Assembly: GCA_016213505.1 (NCBI GenBank)
Contig: JACRAF010000062.1
Coordinates: forward strand, 1-34,141
DNA: 34,141 nucleotides
Direction: 5' to 3'
Source: Devosia nanyangense
GTDB taxonomy: Bacteria > Pseudomonadota > Alphaproteobacteria > Rhizobiales > Devosiaceae
Shown one piece after another: positions 1-13,285 of this stretch. How positions within the stretch are numbered: position 1 is the stretch's first letter; each line of letters starts with the position of its first letter. The translations under genes were made by a program, and so were the position numbers. Under the pieces are notes generated by a model. The model was not told the origin of the DNA, made no database searches, and worked only from the letters and a program-made list of their open reading frames with translations.

Positions 1-61
1 CGGAACCGTTCGGTCAAAGCGGCAAGAGCCGGTAAGCCGAAGAAACCCAAGCGATGCGACC
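1..61. repeat. 61-base terminal direct repeat, left copy
   Basis: Bases 1-61 are identical to bases 34081-34141, in the same orientation. No gene is supported here; the short reading frames crossing it have no recognisable product. An exact repeat at both ends of a contig is typical of an assembler overlap or of a genomic repeat where assembly stopped. The sequence alone cannot separate these. Confidence 0.95.
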
Positions 62-97
62 ACCGCCCCCGTCACGTCCACCGGCACTTCGTCGGTA

Positions 98-153
98 CCC
101 CGCGCTAGAGGGTGAACGCGAGGGGGAGAATAATACGGCTGGATAGCGCGGGG
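98..153. other. Inverted repeat in the non-coding left end
   Basis: Two perfect 10-base arms, CCCCGCGCTA at 98-107 and its complement at 144-153, enclose a 36-base spacer. They lie in the 275-base stretch before dodecin, where I see no gene. There is no T-run beside the arms, so this is not a standard intrinsic terminator. It may be a repeat remnant or a structured 3' region of the leftward dodecin transcript. A weaker 5-base stem lies at 250-266, just past the dodecin stop. Confidence 0.4.
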
Positions 154-275
154 ATAAGTCGGGGTGTCGGGGCGACAAGGGATTGATGCTCCACGCGTTT
201 TCGAGTGGATCATGAGTCACCCTCGGTGCGCGGCCGGCACCTTCCTCGCGCCGCCCCTCTTGCGGCCCGCGCGGA

Positions 276-485
276 TCACCCTTCGATGCGGAAACCGACC
301 TTCATGGCCACCTGATAATGGGCCACCTTGCCGTCTTCGATGTGGCCCCTGACCTCCTTGACCTCGAACCAGTCGAGACCGCGCGTGGTTTTGGCGGCCC
401 TGGCGATCGCGGACTCGATGGCGTCCGTTATCGAGGTGGTCGAGCTTCCGACGAGTTCGATCTTCTTGTAGGTGTGGTTGCTCAT
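276..485 (-). CDS. Dodecin, small flavin-binding protein
   Basis: This 69-residue protein matches the dodecin family in length and pattern: an N-terminal strand (MSNHTYKKIELVGSS), a helix, then LDWFEVKEVRGHIEDG and HYQVAMKVGF. In the family, twelve copies form a hollow sphere that binds flavin dimers. The flavin is stacked by the conserved Trp of the WFEV segment, and the Gln of the HYQV segment contacts the isoalloxazine ring; both residues are present here. The role is flavin storage or buffering in the cytoplasm, not catalysis. The ATG at 485 is preceded by a GGAAGGG ribosome-binding site. A longer frame runs upstream but has no family-like sequence. The gene is transcribed away from prmA, with about 190 bases between the two starts. 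Confidence 0.9.
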   Translation of the reverse strand: MSNHTYKKIELVGSSTTSITDAIESAIARAAKTTRGLDWFEVKEVRGHIEDGKVAHYQVAMKVGFRIEG

Positions 486-676
486 GGCTTTTCCCTTCCG
501 GAGAAGTGGTTGCGAAGCCTCCCATTCTCTCACGCGGCCATATCGCAGGGAAGCGGCTTGCCATTCAGCGGGTGAATCCGCGCGTTCGTGACGCGGGCGG
601 CGAGCGCCGTGTCCCGCAATTGACTTCCGGCCACCCAGCGGCAACAACCCGCCAAGCCCTCCTTGGACGCCGCCCC

Positions 677-1546
677 ATGACTCTCAGCCAGGTTTCCGTG
701 CCGCTCACCAAGGATCAGGCCTATGCCCTGGTCGACGCCGTGATGGAGCGCGACGAACTGGCGCTGACTGCTTCGGCGCACGAAGACGCCACGACCGGCG
801 AGTGGGTATTCGAGGCGACCTGCGAGATGCTGCCGGACCTGCTGGCGTTCGAGGACCTGGCGCGCACGACGCTGGGCGGCGAGGTCGATTTCACCATCGC
901 ACCGGTCGACCCCGAGGTGAACTGGGTGGCCAAATCGCTCGAGGGGCTGCGGCCGGTCACCGCCGGCGGCTTCTATGTTTATGGCAGCCACGAGCCGGCG
1001 CCGCCGCCCGCCGGGCTGATCCCCATTCGCATCGATGCGGCCGAGGCGTTCGGCACCGGCCATCACGAGACCACCACCGGCTGTCTCGAGGCCATCGAGC
1101 GCACGCTGAAGCGGGCAAAACCGCGCCATATGCTCGACGTCGGCACCGGCACGGGCGTGCTCGCCATCGCGCTCGCCAAGCGCACGCATTTGACCGTGGT
1201 CGCCAGCGACATCGACCCCATCGCCACCAAGACCGCGATCGAGAACGCCCATGACAATGGTGTCGGCCGGCACATCGTCGCCGTGACCGCGCCCGGCCTC
1301 GAGCATCAGGTGATCGCGCGCTCCGGGCCCTACGACCTGATCGTCGCCAACATCCTCGCCGGCCCCCTGGTCGAACTCGCGCCGGCCATGGGCCGCGCCG
1401 CCGCCCGCCACGCGACGATCATTCTCTCAGGCATCCTCGTGACCCAGGCCGCCCGTGTCGTCTCCGCTTACTCGCGCCAGGGGATGGTGCTGCACCAGCG
1501 CCTCGAGCGCGGCGAGTGGGCGACGCTGATCCTCGAAAAGCGCTGA
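677..1546 (+). CDS. prmA: Ribosomal protein L11 methyltransferase
   Basis: This is a 289-residue, SAM-dependent methyltransferase that methylates ribosomal protein L11 in the cytoplasm. The N-terminal third is the substrate-recognition part. The catalytic domain carries the family signature EAFGTGHHETT, SAM motif I (LDVGTGTGVLAIA), an acidic motif II (VASDIDP) and the NIL motif (DLIVANILAGPL) in place of NPPY. The reading frame is open back to 506, but the ATG at 677 gives the usual family length and N-terminus. It is a single gene on this strand. Immediately after its stop lies a hairpin whose T-run faces the other way, so that hairpin serves a leftward transcript. Confidence 0.93.
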   Translation: MTLSQVSVPLTKDQAYALVDAVMERDELALTASAHEDATTGEWVFEATCEMLPDLLAFEDLARTTLGGEVDFTIAPVDPEVNWVAKSLEGLRPVTAGGFYVYGSHEPAPPPAGLIPIRIDAAEAFGTGHHETTTGCLEAIERTLKRAKPRHMLDVGTGTGVLAIALAKRTHLTVVASDIDPIATKTAIENAHDNGVGRHIVAVTAPGLEHQVIARSGPYDLIVANILAGPLVELAPAMGRAAARHATIILSGILVTQAARVVSAYSRQGMVLHQRLERGEWATLILEKR

Positions 1547-1549
1547 CCC

Positions 1550-1580
1550 AAAAGAAAATCCCCGGAGGTCATCCGGGGAT
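1550..1580 (-). terminator. Rho-independent terminator for the small leftward gene
   Basis: A perfect 9-base stem (1558-1566 with 1572-1580) and a 5-base loop are followed, reading leftward, by a T-rich tract (TTTTCTTT, complement of 1550-1557). On the plus strand there is no T-run after the stem. It therefore acts on the minus strand, about 30 bases past the stop of the 44-residue reading frame at 1610-1744. Confidence 0.75.
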
Positions 1581-1609
1581 CGATCATCGCCTGCGTGGGA
1601 AGACGAAGC

Positions 1610-1744
1610 TTACTTCGGCCGCTTGGTGAAGGCGCCGATGAGCTGGTACTCGTAGGGCCGACAGGTCCGGCGCGTGGCTTCGCGGGTACGCGCGCCAAGC
1701 ACGCCATCAAGGGCTCTGCGGAAATCCGGTCTGCTCTCAGTCAT
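1610..1744 (-). CDS. Small unrecognised protein, 44 residues
   Basis: A short frame runs from ATG at 1744 to TAA at 1610. The product is basic (many Arg and Lys, ending KRPK), has a single Cys, and carries a PYEYQLIGAFTK segment near the end. It has no membrane segment or signal peptide. I do not recognise a family. Support for a real gene is positional: it fills the space between prmA and pepP on the minus strand and is followed at once by a strong leftward terminator that no other gene here explains. The ribosome-binding site is weak (AAGAGTGAAG). The alternative is a small non-coding RNA ending at the same terminator. Confidence 0.55.
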   Translation of the reverse strand: MTESRPDFRRALDGVLGARTREATRRTCRPYEYQLIGAFTKRPK

Positions 1745-1772
1745 GGTCTTCACTCTTAGGTTCTACGATTCG

Positions 1773-1802
1773 TTGGCCGCTTTCGCGTCCTTTGGGTAAA
1801 TA
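1773..1802 (+). promoter_or_regulatory. Possible pepP promoter
   Basis: TTGGCC at 1773-1778 and TAAATA at 1797-1802 are separated by 18 bases and lie about 85 bases before the pepP start. Both boxes are only fair matches to the housekeeping sigma consensus. This is a pattern match only. Confidence 0.25.
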
Positions 1803-1885
1803 GGCTCATAACCGCACCCGGAACAGGCTGCATAAGGCAACCCAGCCATGCCCATGCCGCAACCCGGCTTAACAAGAAATGAACC

Positions 1886-3715
1886 ATGACCGACAAGGAC
1901 TTCGCCCCCGCAGCCTTCCAGAGCTTCGCCACAAAAACGACACCGAACACGGTGGCGTCGCGCCTCAGGGCGCTGCGCGCCGAGATGGCGGGCGCCGGTC
2001 TCGACGGCTTCCTCGTCCCCCGCGCCGACGCGCATCGCGGCGAGTCGGTGCCCGAGAGCGAGGCGCGGCTCGCCTACGTCACGAGTTTCACCGGCTCGGC
2101 GGGCATCGCCGTGGTCGGGGCCAGGAAGGCGGGCCTTTTCGTCGATAGCCGCTACACGCTGCAGGCGCCGGCCGAGACCGACAGCAAACTGGTGACGGTG
2201 ATCGAGACCGCGCAGGGCGGCGTCGACGCGCAGATCGGCGATTTCGTCCCCAAGGGCGGCAGGATCGGCTTCGACCCGTGGCTGCATACGCCCGGCGAGA
2301 TCAAGGAGCTGGGCGCAAAACTTGCCGGCCGGGCGACGCTGGTTCCCGGTCCCAATCTCGTCGACCGCATCTGGACCGACCGGCCCGCGCCGCCGGTGAC
2401 GCCGGTCGAATTTCTCGGCCACAACCGCGCCGGGCGAACCGCCAAGGACAAGCTCGCCGAACTGCGCACGACCCTTGCGGCCGAGCACGCCGACGCGGTG
2501 GTGCTGACTTTGCCCGAATCGATCAACTGGCTGTTCAACATGCGCGGCCGCGACGTGCCCAACGTGCCGGTGGTGCTGGGCTTTGCCATCGTGCCGCAGA
2601 AGGGCCAGCCGACGCTGTTCGTCCACAAGCTCAAGATCACCCCGGAGCTGCGTCATGGGCTGAAGGGCATCGCCAGGGTCGCCGATGTCGCGACGCTGAT
2701 GGCCGACTTGCGCCAGCTGGATGCCGCGGACAAGCGTATCTGGCTCGATCCGGGCACCGCGCCGCTCGCCATCGTCTCGGCGGTCGAGGGGGCCAGCGGC
2801 GCGACGCTGATCGAAAAGCGCGACCCGGTGCTGCTGCCGAAATCGAAGAAGAACGACGCCGAGATCGGCGGCATGCGCGAAGCGCACAAGCTCGACGGCC
2901 TGGCGCTGGCGAAATTCCTCCACTGGTTCGATGCGGAGGCGCCGAGGGGCAAGCTCACCGAGATCGGCATCGTCACGGCGCTCGAGCAGTTCCGCCGCGA
3001 GGAGCCGAGCTGCGTCGACGCCAGCTTCGACACGATTTCGGGCGCCGGGCCGAACGGCGCGATCGTCCACTACCACGTGGACGATCGCTCCAACCGCACG
3101 CTCAAGGCCGGCGAGATCATGCTGCTCGATTCGGGCGCACAGTATCTGAGCGGCACCACCGACATCACCCGCACGCTGTTCACCGGCAAGGCCACGGCCG
3201 AGCAGAAGGACCGCTTCACCCGCGTGCTCAAGGGCATGATGGCGCTGTCGATGCAGAAATTTCCGCGCGGTACCTCGGGCGCCCAGCTCGACGTGCTGGC
3301 GCGCCAGTTCCTTTGGCAGGACGGCGTCACCTACAGCCACGGCACCGGCCACGGCGTCGGCGCGTTCCTCTCGGTGCACGAAGGGCCGATCGGGTTCTCG
3401 ACCCGCTACCCGACGCCGCTGGAGCCGGGGATGATCATTTCCAACGAGCCCGGCTACTACAAGGCCGGCGCCTACGGCATGCGCTGCGAGAACCTCGTTC
3501 TGGTGGTCGAGAGCAGCGTCGGCGAGGGCAAGTTCCTCGAACTCGAAACGCTGACGCTGGCGCCGTTCGACCTCAGGCTGATCGACGAAACGCTGCTCTC
3601 AGCGGACGAGCGCGCCTGGCTCAACGCCTACCACAAGCGGGTGTTTCGCGAGATCGGCCCGCAGACAAAGGGCGAGGTCAAGGCGTGGCTCAGGGAGGCG
3701 ACGCGGGCGATCTAG
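1886..3715 (+). CDS. pepP: Aminopeptidase P family protein (Xaa-Pro aminopeptidase, M24B)
   Basis: This 609-residue cytoplasmic metallopeptidase should remove an N-terminal residue that precedes proline. Its length matches the long, three-domain aminopeptidase P type rather than the 440-residue E. coli form. Residues up to about 320 form two creatinase-like N-terminal domains, and the rest is the pita-bread catalytic domain. All five dinuclear-metal ligands are visible: Asp415 and Asp426 (DSGAQYLSGTTD), His489 (GTGHGVG), Glu521 (NEPGYY) and Glu535 (RCENLV). The ATG at 1886 is preceded by a weak purine stretch. Its stop overlaps the stop of the opposing gene by four bases (CTAG, 3712-3715), so the two transcripts converge with no space for a separate terminator. 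Confidence 0.92.
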   Translation: MTDKDFAPAAFQSFATKTTPNTVASRLRALRAEMAGAGLDGFLVPRADAHRGESVPESEARLAYVTSFTGSAGIAVVGARKAGLFVDSRYTLQAPAETDSKLVTVIETAQGGVDAQIGDFVPKGGRIGFDPWLHTPGEIKELGAKLAGRATLVPGPNLVDRIWTDRPAPPVTPVEFLGHNRAGRTAKDKLAELRTTLAAEHADAVVLTLPESINWLFNMRGRDVPNVPVVLGFAIVPQKGQPTLFVHKLKITPELRHGLKGIARVADVATLMADLRQLDAADKRIWLDPGTAPLAIVSAVEGASGATLIEKRDPVLLPKSKKNDAEIGGMREAHKLDGLALAKFLHWFDAEAPRGKLTEIGIVTALEQFRREEPSCVDASFDTISGAGPNGAIVHYHVDDRSNRTLKAGEIMLLDSGAQYLSGTTDITRTLFTGKATAEQKDRFTRVLKGMMALSMQKFPRGTSGAQLDVLARQFLWQDGVTYSHGTGHGVGAFLSVHEGPIGFSTRYPTPLEPGMIISNEPGYYKAGAYGMRCENLVLVVESSVGEGKFLELETLTLAPFDLRLIDETLLSADERAWLNAYHKRVFREIGPQTKGEVKAWLREATRAI

Positions 3716-4215
3716 TTTATCTGGAACGGGTCGTATTGCAGCAGCCAGCTGAGGAGCCAGTTCTCGCCGTCGCCGAGCGAGGCGACGTCGTCGACCTTCC
3801 AGCCGTCGGGGTCGCGGACCAGCGACAGGCTGAGCAGCGTCGCGGTGTCGAAATTGGTAAAACTCACCGTCACCAGCGCCTTGGTCTTCTGCACCACCGG
3901 TTGGCCGATGCTCAGGTCCATCAAGAGCGAATGCTGGGCGTCGATGAACGGATTGAAGCTCAGCGCCGGGGCGACCGGGCCGCTGTCCTCGGCGCTGATC
4001 TGGGCATCGAGCAACTGGCCGGCGGCCTTTGCCGCATGGCCCGAGATCAGCCCCTTGAGCCGCTCGGAATAGTATTGCGCCGGATCCTGATCGGCGGCGG
4101 CGCCCGGTGTCTGGTAGGGCGCGTAGATCGCCTCGACCAGCGCCCTGGGGTCGTCGAAAGCGACCGCCGGCAGGCTGGTCAGGGCCAGAATCACCGCCAC
4201 AATGAGTGCCCGCAT
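3712..4215 (-). CDS. Exported protein of unknown function, DUF3828-like
   Basis: The 167-residue product begins with a clear Sec signal peptide (Met-Arg, a hydrophobic run, then AVA before FDDP, residues about 1-19), so it should be periplasmic. The mature part is rich in short helices, then strands (ALVTVSFTNF, LSLVRDPDGWKVDDV). The order of a strand pair followed by a DGWKVDDV motif resembles DUF3828-type or SnoaL-like exported proteins. That family call is tentative and I see no catalytic residues. The start at 4215 follows a GGGGACGGG ribosome-binding site. The next gene on the same strand also encodes an exported protein and ends 85 bases upstream, so they may be cotranscribed. Confidence 0.75.
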   Translation of the reverse strand: MRALIVAVILALTSLPAVAFDDPRALVEAIYAPYQTPGAAADQDPAQYYSERLKGLISGHAAKAAGQLLDAQISAEDSGPVAPALSFNPFIDAQHSLLMDLSIGQPVVQKTKALVTVSFTNFDTATLLSLSLVRDPDGWKVDDVASLGDGENWLLSWLLQYDPFQIN

Positions 4216-4300
4216 TTGCCCGTCCCCGCTTCACATCAGCGGCAGGATTAGCGCCGGCTTGCGGCGCAAACGAGGCGGCGGCGAGTGGCCAACCCGGGGG

Positions 4301-5548
4301 TCAGTTGAACCAGAAGGCGTAGCCGAGCCAGTCGTTGCCGAAGGCGGCCTGGATGGCGCGGAAATCCTCCGGCGAAGCGACCGGGCCATCCTTGAGGAAC
4401 GGCAGCGCGCCGTAGCCGGTGAGAAGCTCGACGAGGTCGGTCCGCCTGGCGGTCTCGAAATAGGCTCTGAGGTCAAAGCCCTGCTTGAACCGCCAATGCG
4501 GGATCAGCAGCGTGCCGTCGAGGACCTTGTCGGCCTCGTCGAGCGTGGCGCGCCAGGCGGCGACCTTGTCGTCGGTGATCGAGGTGTCGGGGATCATCGC
4601 GGTCTGCCTGGGCGAGGGCAGCAACTCATGATTGTCGTCGGTCTCGGCCAGAATGGCGTCCCAGTTCTGCCGCGAATAGGCGAGCACGGCCTTCAGCCGG
4701 ACCCGAACGTCGGCCAGCAACTCGGGCTGGATCACCGGCCAGTTCATGGTGTGGATCGCGGCGATGAGATCGGAAATGCCGGTATCGGTCTCGGGGTCCA
4801 TGAACAGCGTGCCACCGCGCGAAAACTCCTGCATCGGAAACCCGGCCTTGGGGAAGATGCGGTGGAACAGCACGTTGACGAACTCGGAATAGTCGTGCGC
4901 CTCGAAGAACTCCGCCTGCGCGACGAGCACGTTGCTGTAGCCGGCGAGCCAGAGCGCGTCGGCGCGATCGAAGCCGATGAACTCGAAATGCGGCGTGCCC
5001 GGCTGGAAGGACGGAGACAGGATGTCGTCCATCGACATGCCGCTCACGATCGACGCGAGCCCGGCGAGGCTCTCGCCTTCCTCGACCTTGCCGTCGCCAT
5101 TGGCGTCGATCCTGATCTTCAGCGGATTGATCTCGATGACATAGTCGCCGCTCTGGCCCGCCGCCTCGAAGGAAACCCGCGCCGCGTCCACGCCGGCGAT
5201 GAGGTCGTCGAGGATCTGCCGCACGCCGGCATAGTCGAGCGGCTCGGGATTGGGCTTGGCCGGCAACGGCATCGGCATGACGCCGACCGCCCGTCCGTCC
5301 GGAGCGGCAAAGCCGTGCCGGTAGAGCGCCTGGACGAGATGCTCGATGGCCTGGGTGAACTGGATCGCGCCGACGCCGAACTTGGCCTCGGTGTCGCCGG
5401 CAGCCGCCAGCGGCTCGAGTGTCGCAAGCCCGTCGGCGAGCTCGCCCGAATAGAGCGCCTTCGTCACCGCGTCGCCGGTGTCGCTTGCCAAAGCAGGCGT
5501 TGCGAACAGCAGCGCCGAAAGCGATGCGGCGGCAAGGGATCGGATCAT
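4301..5548 (-). CDS. Exported protein with one EF-hand loop, function unknown
   Basis: This 415-residue protein has an N-terminal signal peptide (hydrophobic residues about 4-20, cleavage after ALA near residue 21). Residues 148-159 (DANGDGKVEEGE) fit the 12-residue EF-hand loop, with Asp, Asn, Asp, Lys, Glu and Glu at positions 1, 3, 5, 7, 9 and 12. One calcium ion may therefore be bound in the periplasm. The remainder is helical and rich in Trp and Tyr, with no enzyme motif I recognise. It starts 19 bases downstream of the ligA stop on the same strand, so read-through from the recN-ligA end of the dcw cluster is possible. The name is limited to what is visible. Confidence 0.8.
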   Translation of the reverse strand: MIRSLAAASLSALLFATPALASDTGDAVTKALYSGELADGLATLEPLAAAGDTEAKFGVGAIQFTQAIEHLVQALYRHGFAAPDGRAVGVMPMPLPAKPNPEPLDYAGVRQILDDLIAGVDAARVSFEAAGQSGDYVIEINPLKIRIDANGDGKVEEGESLAGLASIVSGMSMDDILSPSFQPGTPHFEFIGFDRADALWLAGYSNVLVAQAEFFEAHDYSEFVNVLFHRIFPKAGFPMQEFSRGGTLFMDPETDTGISDLIAAIHTMNWPVIQPELLADVRVRLKAVLAYSRQNWDAILAETDDNHELLPSPRQTAMIPDTSITDDKVAAWRATLDEADKVLDGTLLIPHWRFKQGFDLRAYFETARRTDLVELLTGYGALPFLKDGPVASPEDFRAIQAAFGNDWLGYAFWFN

Positions 5549-5566
5549 TGGGAAGCCTCCCGGGCG

Positions 5567-9444
<3,878 letters not shown>

Positions 9445-9531
9445 TCGGGGTCAGCTCCAGACGCGGAATGCGAACAAACTAGCAACATTCGGTGAAGAAA
9501 TCCACCGAGTCGTGCCGGTCCGGCGCGAAAG

Positions 9532-10386
9532 CTACGCCTTCGGCTTGTCAGGCGTCAGTGCCGCCGCGAGAGGGCTGGCGCTGTTGATCTGCGGTTCGAG
9601 CCCGACCTTCTGCAGCAGCGCGAAGGCCTCCTTGTACCAGTCGCTCGAGGGGTAATTGTGCCCGAGCACGGCGGCGGCCGTCTGCGCCTCGTTGGTGAGG
9701 CCGAGCGCCAGATTGGATTCGGTCAGGCGGAACAGGGCCTCTTCGATGTGCGTCGATGTCTGGTATTTGGCGACGACCATGCGGAAACGGTTGATCGCCG
9801 CAGCGTATTGACCGTTGCCCTCGTAGTACCGGCCGACCGACATTTCCTTGCCGGCGAGCTGATCGACGGCGATCACCATCTTGTCCCGGGCGTCCTTGGC
9901 GTAGTCGCTCTCGGGATAGTTGGCGATCAGCAGGGTGTAGGTTTCGATGGCGTTCTGCGAAATCTGCTGGTCGCGGGTGATATCGGCGATCTGCGCGAAA
10001 TAGGCCGTGCCCTTCAGGAAGAGGACGTAGGGGATCTCCTTGGAGGACGGGAACAGCGCGATGTAGCGGTCGGCGGCGAGAATCGCTTCGTCGAACTTGC
10101 TGATCCGGTAGTTGGCGTAAACCTCCATCAGCTTCGCCTTCTCGTTGAACTCCGAGTAGGGATGCTGGCGCTCGAGCTTCTTGAGCGCGTCGATGGCGTT
10201 GTTGTAGCGCTGCGCGTCCATGCTCGTCAGCGCCGTCTGATACAGCGTGTCGGGCGGGATGATCTCTTCTTCCTTGAGCTTGGTCGGCCCGAACATGCTG
10301 CAGCCGGCCAACAGCGCAGCAAAGCACACCACCGCCACGATCCGGCCGAACCGGCTCGCCAACGCCGCAAATCCGCTGTCTGTCAC
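9532..10386 (-). CDS. bamD: Outer membrane assembly lipoprotein BamD
   Basis: This lipoprotein of the BAM complex folds beta-barrel proteins into the outer membrane together with BamA. The N-terminus has a basic stretch, a hydrophobic run and the lipobox LAGC; Cys becomes the lipidated first residue. The rest is TPR-like helices starting DTLYQTALTSMDAQRYNNAIDALKKL-type, as in other BamD proteins. The frame offers two GTG starts, at 10410 and 10386. I chose 10386 (284 residues) because a G-rich ribosome-binding site (GGGCGGGG) lies just before it. The start at 10410 would add 8 residues. The gene sits between lpxC and recN, a conserved alphaproteobacterial order. Confidence 0.93.
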   Translation of the reverse strand: MTDSGFAALASRFGRIVAVVCFAALLAGCSMFGPTKLKEEEIIPPDTLYQTALTSMDAQRYNNAIDALKKLERQHPYSEFNEKAKLMEVYANYRISKFDEAILAADRYIALFPSSKEIPYVLFLKGTAYFAQIADITRDQQISQNAIETYTLLIANYPESDYAKDARDKMVIAVDQLAGKEMSVGRYYEGNGQYAAAINRFRMVVAKYQTSTHIEEALFRLTESNLALGLTNEAQTAAAVLGHNYPSSDWYKEAFALLQKVGLEPQINSASPLAAALTPDKPKA

Positions 10387-10470
10387 GAAACGCCCCGCCC
10401 TATTGCACACAGCATCATAGCACCGACACGCGGCCTAGACATCAAATCCATCAAAACTGTGACCTTGGCG

Positions 10471-11427
10471 TCAGCCGACCGAGCGCAGATAGGGCCTGAC
10501 TTCGAGCCCCTCCGGCATGTCGTTGAGGGCGTCGTAGCCGAGCGGCAAATCCTCGGCGTTGACCACCTGGTAGTTGGCCTCGCTGGCGAAGAGGCCATGC
10601 AGAACCAGGGCATTGAGGGCGTGACCGCCCTTGTAGGACCGGAACCGGCCGTAGATCGGCAGGCCGCAGAGCGCCAGGTCGCCGATGGCGTCGAGCAGCT
10701 TGTGACGGACGAACTCGTCCTCGTAGCGCAGACCGCCGGGATTGAGGATCTTGTCCTCGTGCACGGTGATCGAATTGTCGAGCGAGGATCCGAGGGCGTA
10801 ACCGGCCTGGCGCAGAATCTTGGCGTCGCGGACGAAGCCGAAGGTGCGGGCGCGCGCCACGTCCATAAAGTATTTGCGCGGCGTCCAGTCGAAGATCATC
10901 CGCTGCCGGCCGATGACCTTGCTGTCGAAATCGATCTCGAGGTCGAGCAGCCGCCCGTTATAGGGTTCGAGCGCTGCGGAGGCCTCATTGTTGCGCACAA
11001 GAACCTGGCGCATGATCTTGATATAGCGGCGGGATTTGCCCTGAATTTCGAGCCCGGCGCGCATGATGCCCTCGGCAAAGGGCGCGGCGCTGCCGTCGAT
11101 GATCGGGCATTCGGGGCCGTTGACGGTCAACAGCGCATTGTCGACGCCCAAACCGGCGAGCGCCGAAATCACGTGCTCGACGGTGGCGACGGAGACGCTG
11201 TCGCCGAGATCGATCGTGGTGCACAGGGTCGTGCGGGTGACCCGGGCGAAGTGCACCGGCACCGGGCCGACGATGTTGCCGTCCTCGAATATCCGCTGAA
11301 TCTTGAAGCCGCTGTCGGCAGGCGCCGGCGCTATGGTGAGCGTAACCGGCTGGCCCGAATGCACGCCGAAACCGCTAAACTCGAGCACACCACCTACGGT
11401 GCGCTGGCGCGCCAACAGGTTCTGCAT
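10471..11427 (-). CDS. lpxC: UDP-3-O-acyl-N-acetylglucosamine deacetylase
   Basis: The 318-residue zinc enzyme catalyses the committed step of lipid A synthesis, removing the acetyl group from UDP-3-O-acyl-GlcNAc in the cytoplasm. The zinc ligands are visible: His85 (TVEHVISAL), His242 and Asp246 (HKLLDAIGD). The catalytic His269 is also present (GGHALNALVLH). The N-terminal QRTVGGVLEFSGFGVHSG matches the family start, and Met at 11427 gives standard length. It lies 99 bases past ftsZ with an intrinsic terminator between them, so it may be partly insulated from the division operon, as expected for a gene that needs its own dosage. Confidence 0.97.
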   Translation of the reverse strand: MQNLLARQRTVGGVLEFSGFGVHSGQPVTLTIAPAPADSGFKIQRIFEDGNIVGPVPVHFARVTRTTLCTTIDLGDSVSVATVEHVISALAGLGVDNALLTVNGPECPIIDGSAAPFAEGIMRAGLEIQGKSRRYIKIMRQVLVRNNEASAALEPYNGRLLDLEIDFDSKVIGRQRMIFDWTPRKYFMDVARARTFGFVRDAKILRQAGYALGSSLDNSITVHEDKILNPGGLRYEDEFVRHKLLDAIGDLALCGLPIYGRFRSYKGGHALNALVLHGLFASEANYQVVNAEDLPLGYDALNDMPEGLEVRPYLRSVG

Positions 11428-11464
11428 AAACTAAGTCTCCGACGCTGGACCCGTCGAAAGTCTT

Positions 11465-11497
11465 AACCAAAAACAAACCGGCGCGGAAGCGCGCCGG
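11465..11497 (-). terminator. Rho-independent terminator after ftsZ
   Basis: A 7-base GC-only stem (11478-11484 with 11491-11497) and a 6-base loop are followed on the minus strand by TTTGTTTTTGGTT (complement of 11465-11477). It lies about 30 bases past the ftsZ stop and about 40 bases before lpxC, so it separates or attenuates transcription between the two. Confidence 0.8.
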
Positions 11498-11526
11498 CAG
11501 TGACGTTGGTAACGATCGTCAGGCGA

Positions 11527-13137
<1,611 letters not shown>

Positions 13138-13186
13138 GGAGGGCCCCATGGAAGGAATAATGGGACCATTGTTAGTCGCCAATTCG

Positions 13187-13276
13187 TTAACCGGACCCTA
13201 ACAATCCGTGCCAATCCGTTAACGAAGATGCAGAATGCGACGATCCGGGGCCAGTGGATTTACCGCCGGTTAACCA
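13187..13276 (-). promoter_or_regulatory. Putative ftsZ control region with CtrA-like sites
   Basis: The 148-base gap between ftsA and ftsZ is AT-richer than its surroundings. It holds TTAA-N7-CTAA (13187-13201, one base from the CtrA consensus TTAA-N7-TTAA), another TTAAC near 13218, and TTAACCA at 13270-13276. CAATCCGT occurs twice with a 10-base period (13202-13209 and 13212-13219), so both copies face the same side of the helix. CtrA regulation of ftsZ is known in Caulobacter and Rhizobiales; here it is inferred from motif alone. Confidence 0.4.
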
Positions 13277-13285
13277 CGCCGGCCG

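Noticed and set aside
14..220. Short minus-strand frame across the left terminal repeat
   Set aside because: Low-complexity Ser-, Arg- and Pro-rich sequence with no ribosome-binding site or family match.
9658..11466. 602-codon frame antisense to bamD and lpxC
   Set aside because: Mirror of well-supported genes; no start signal and no recognisable domain.
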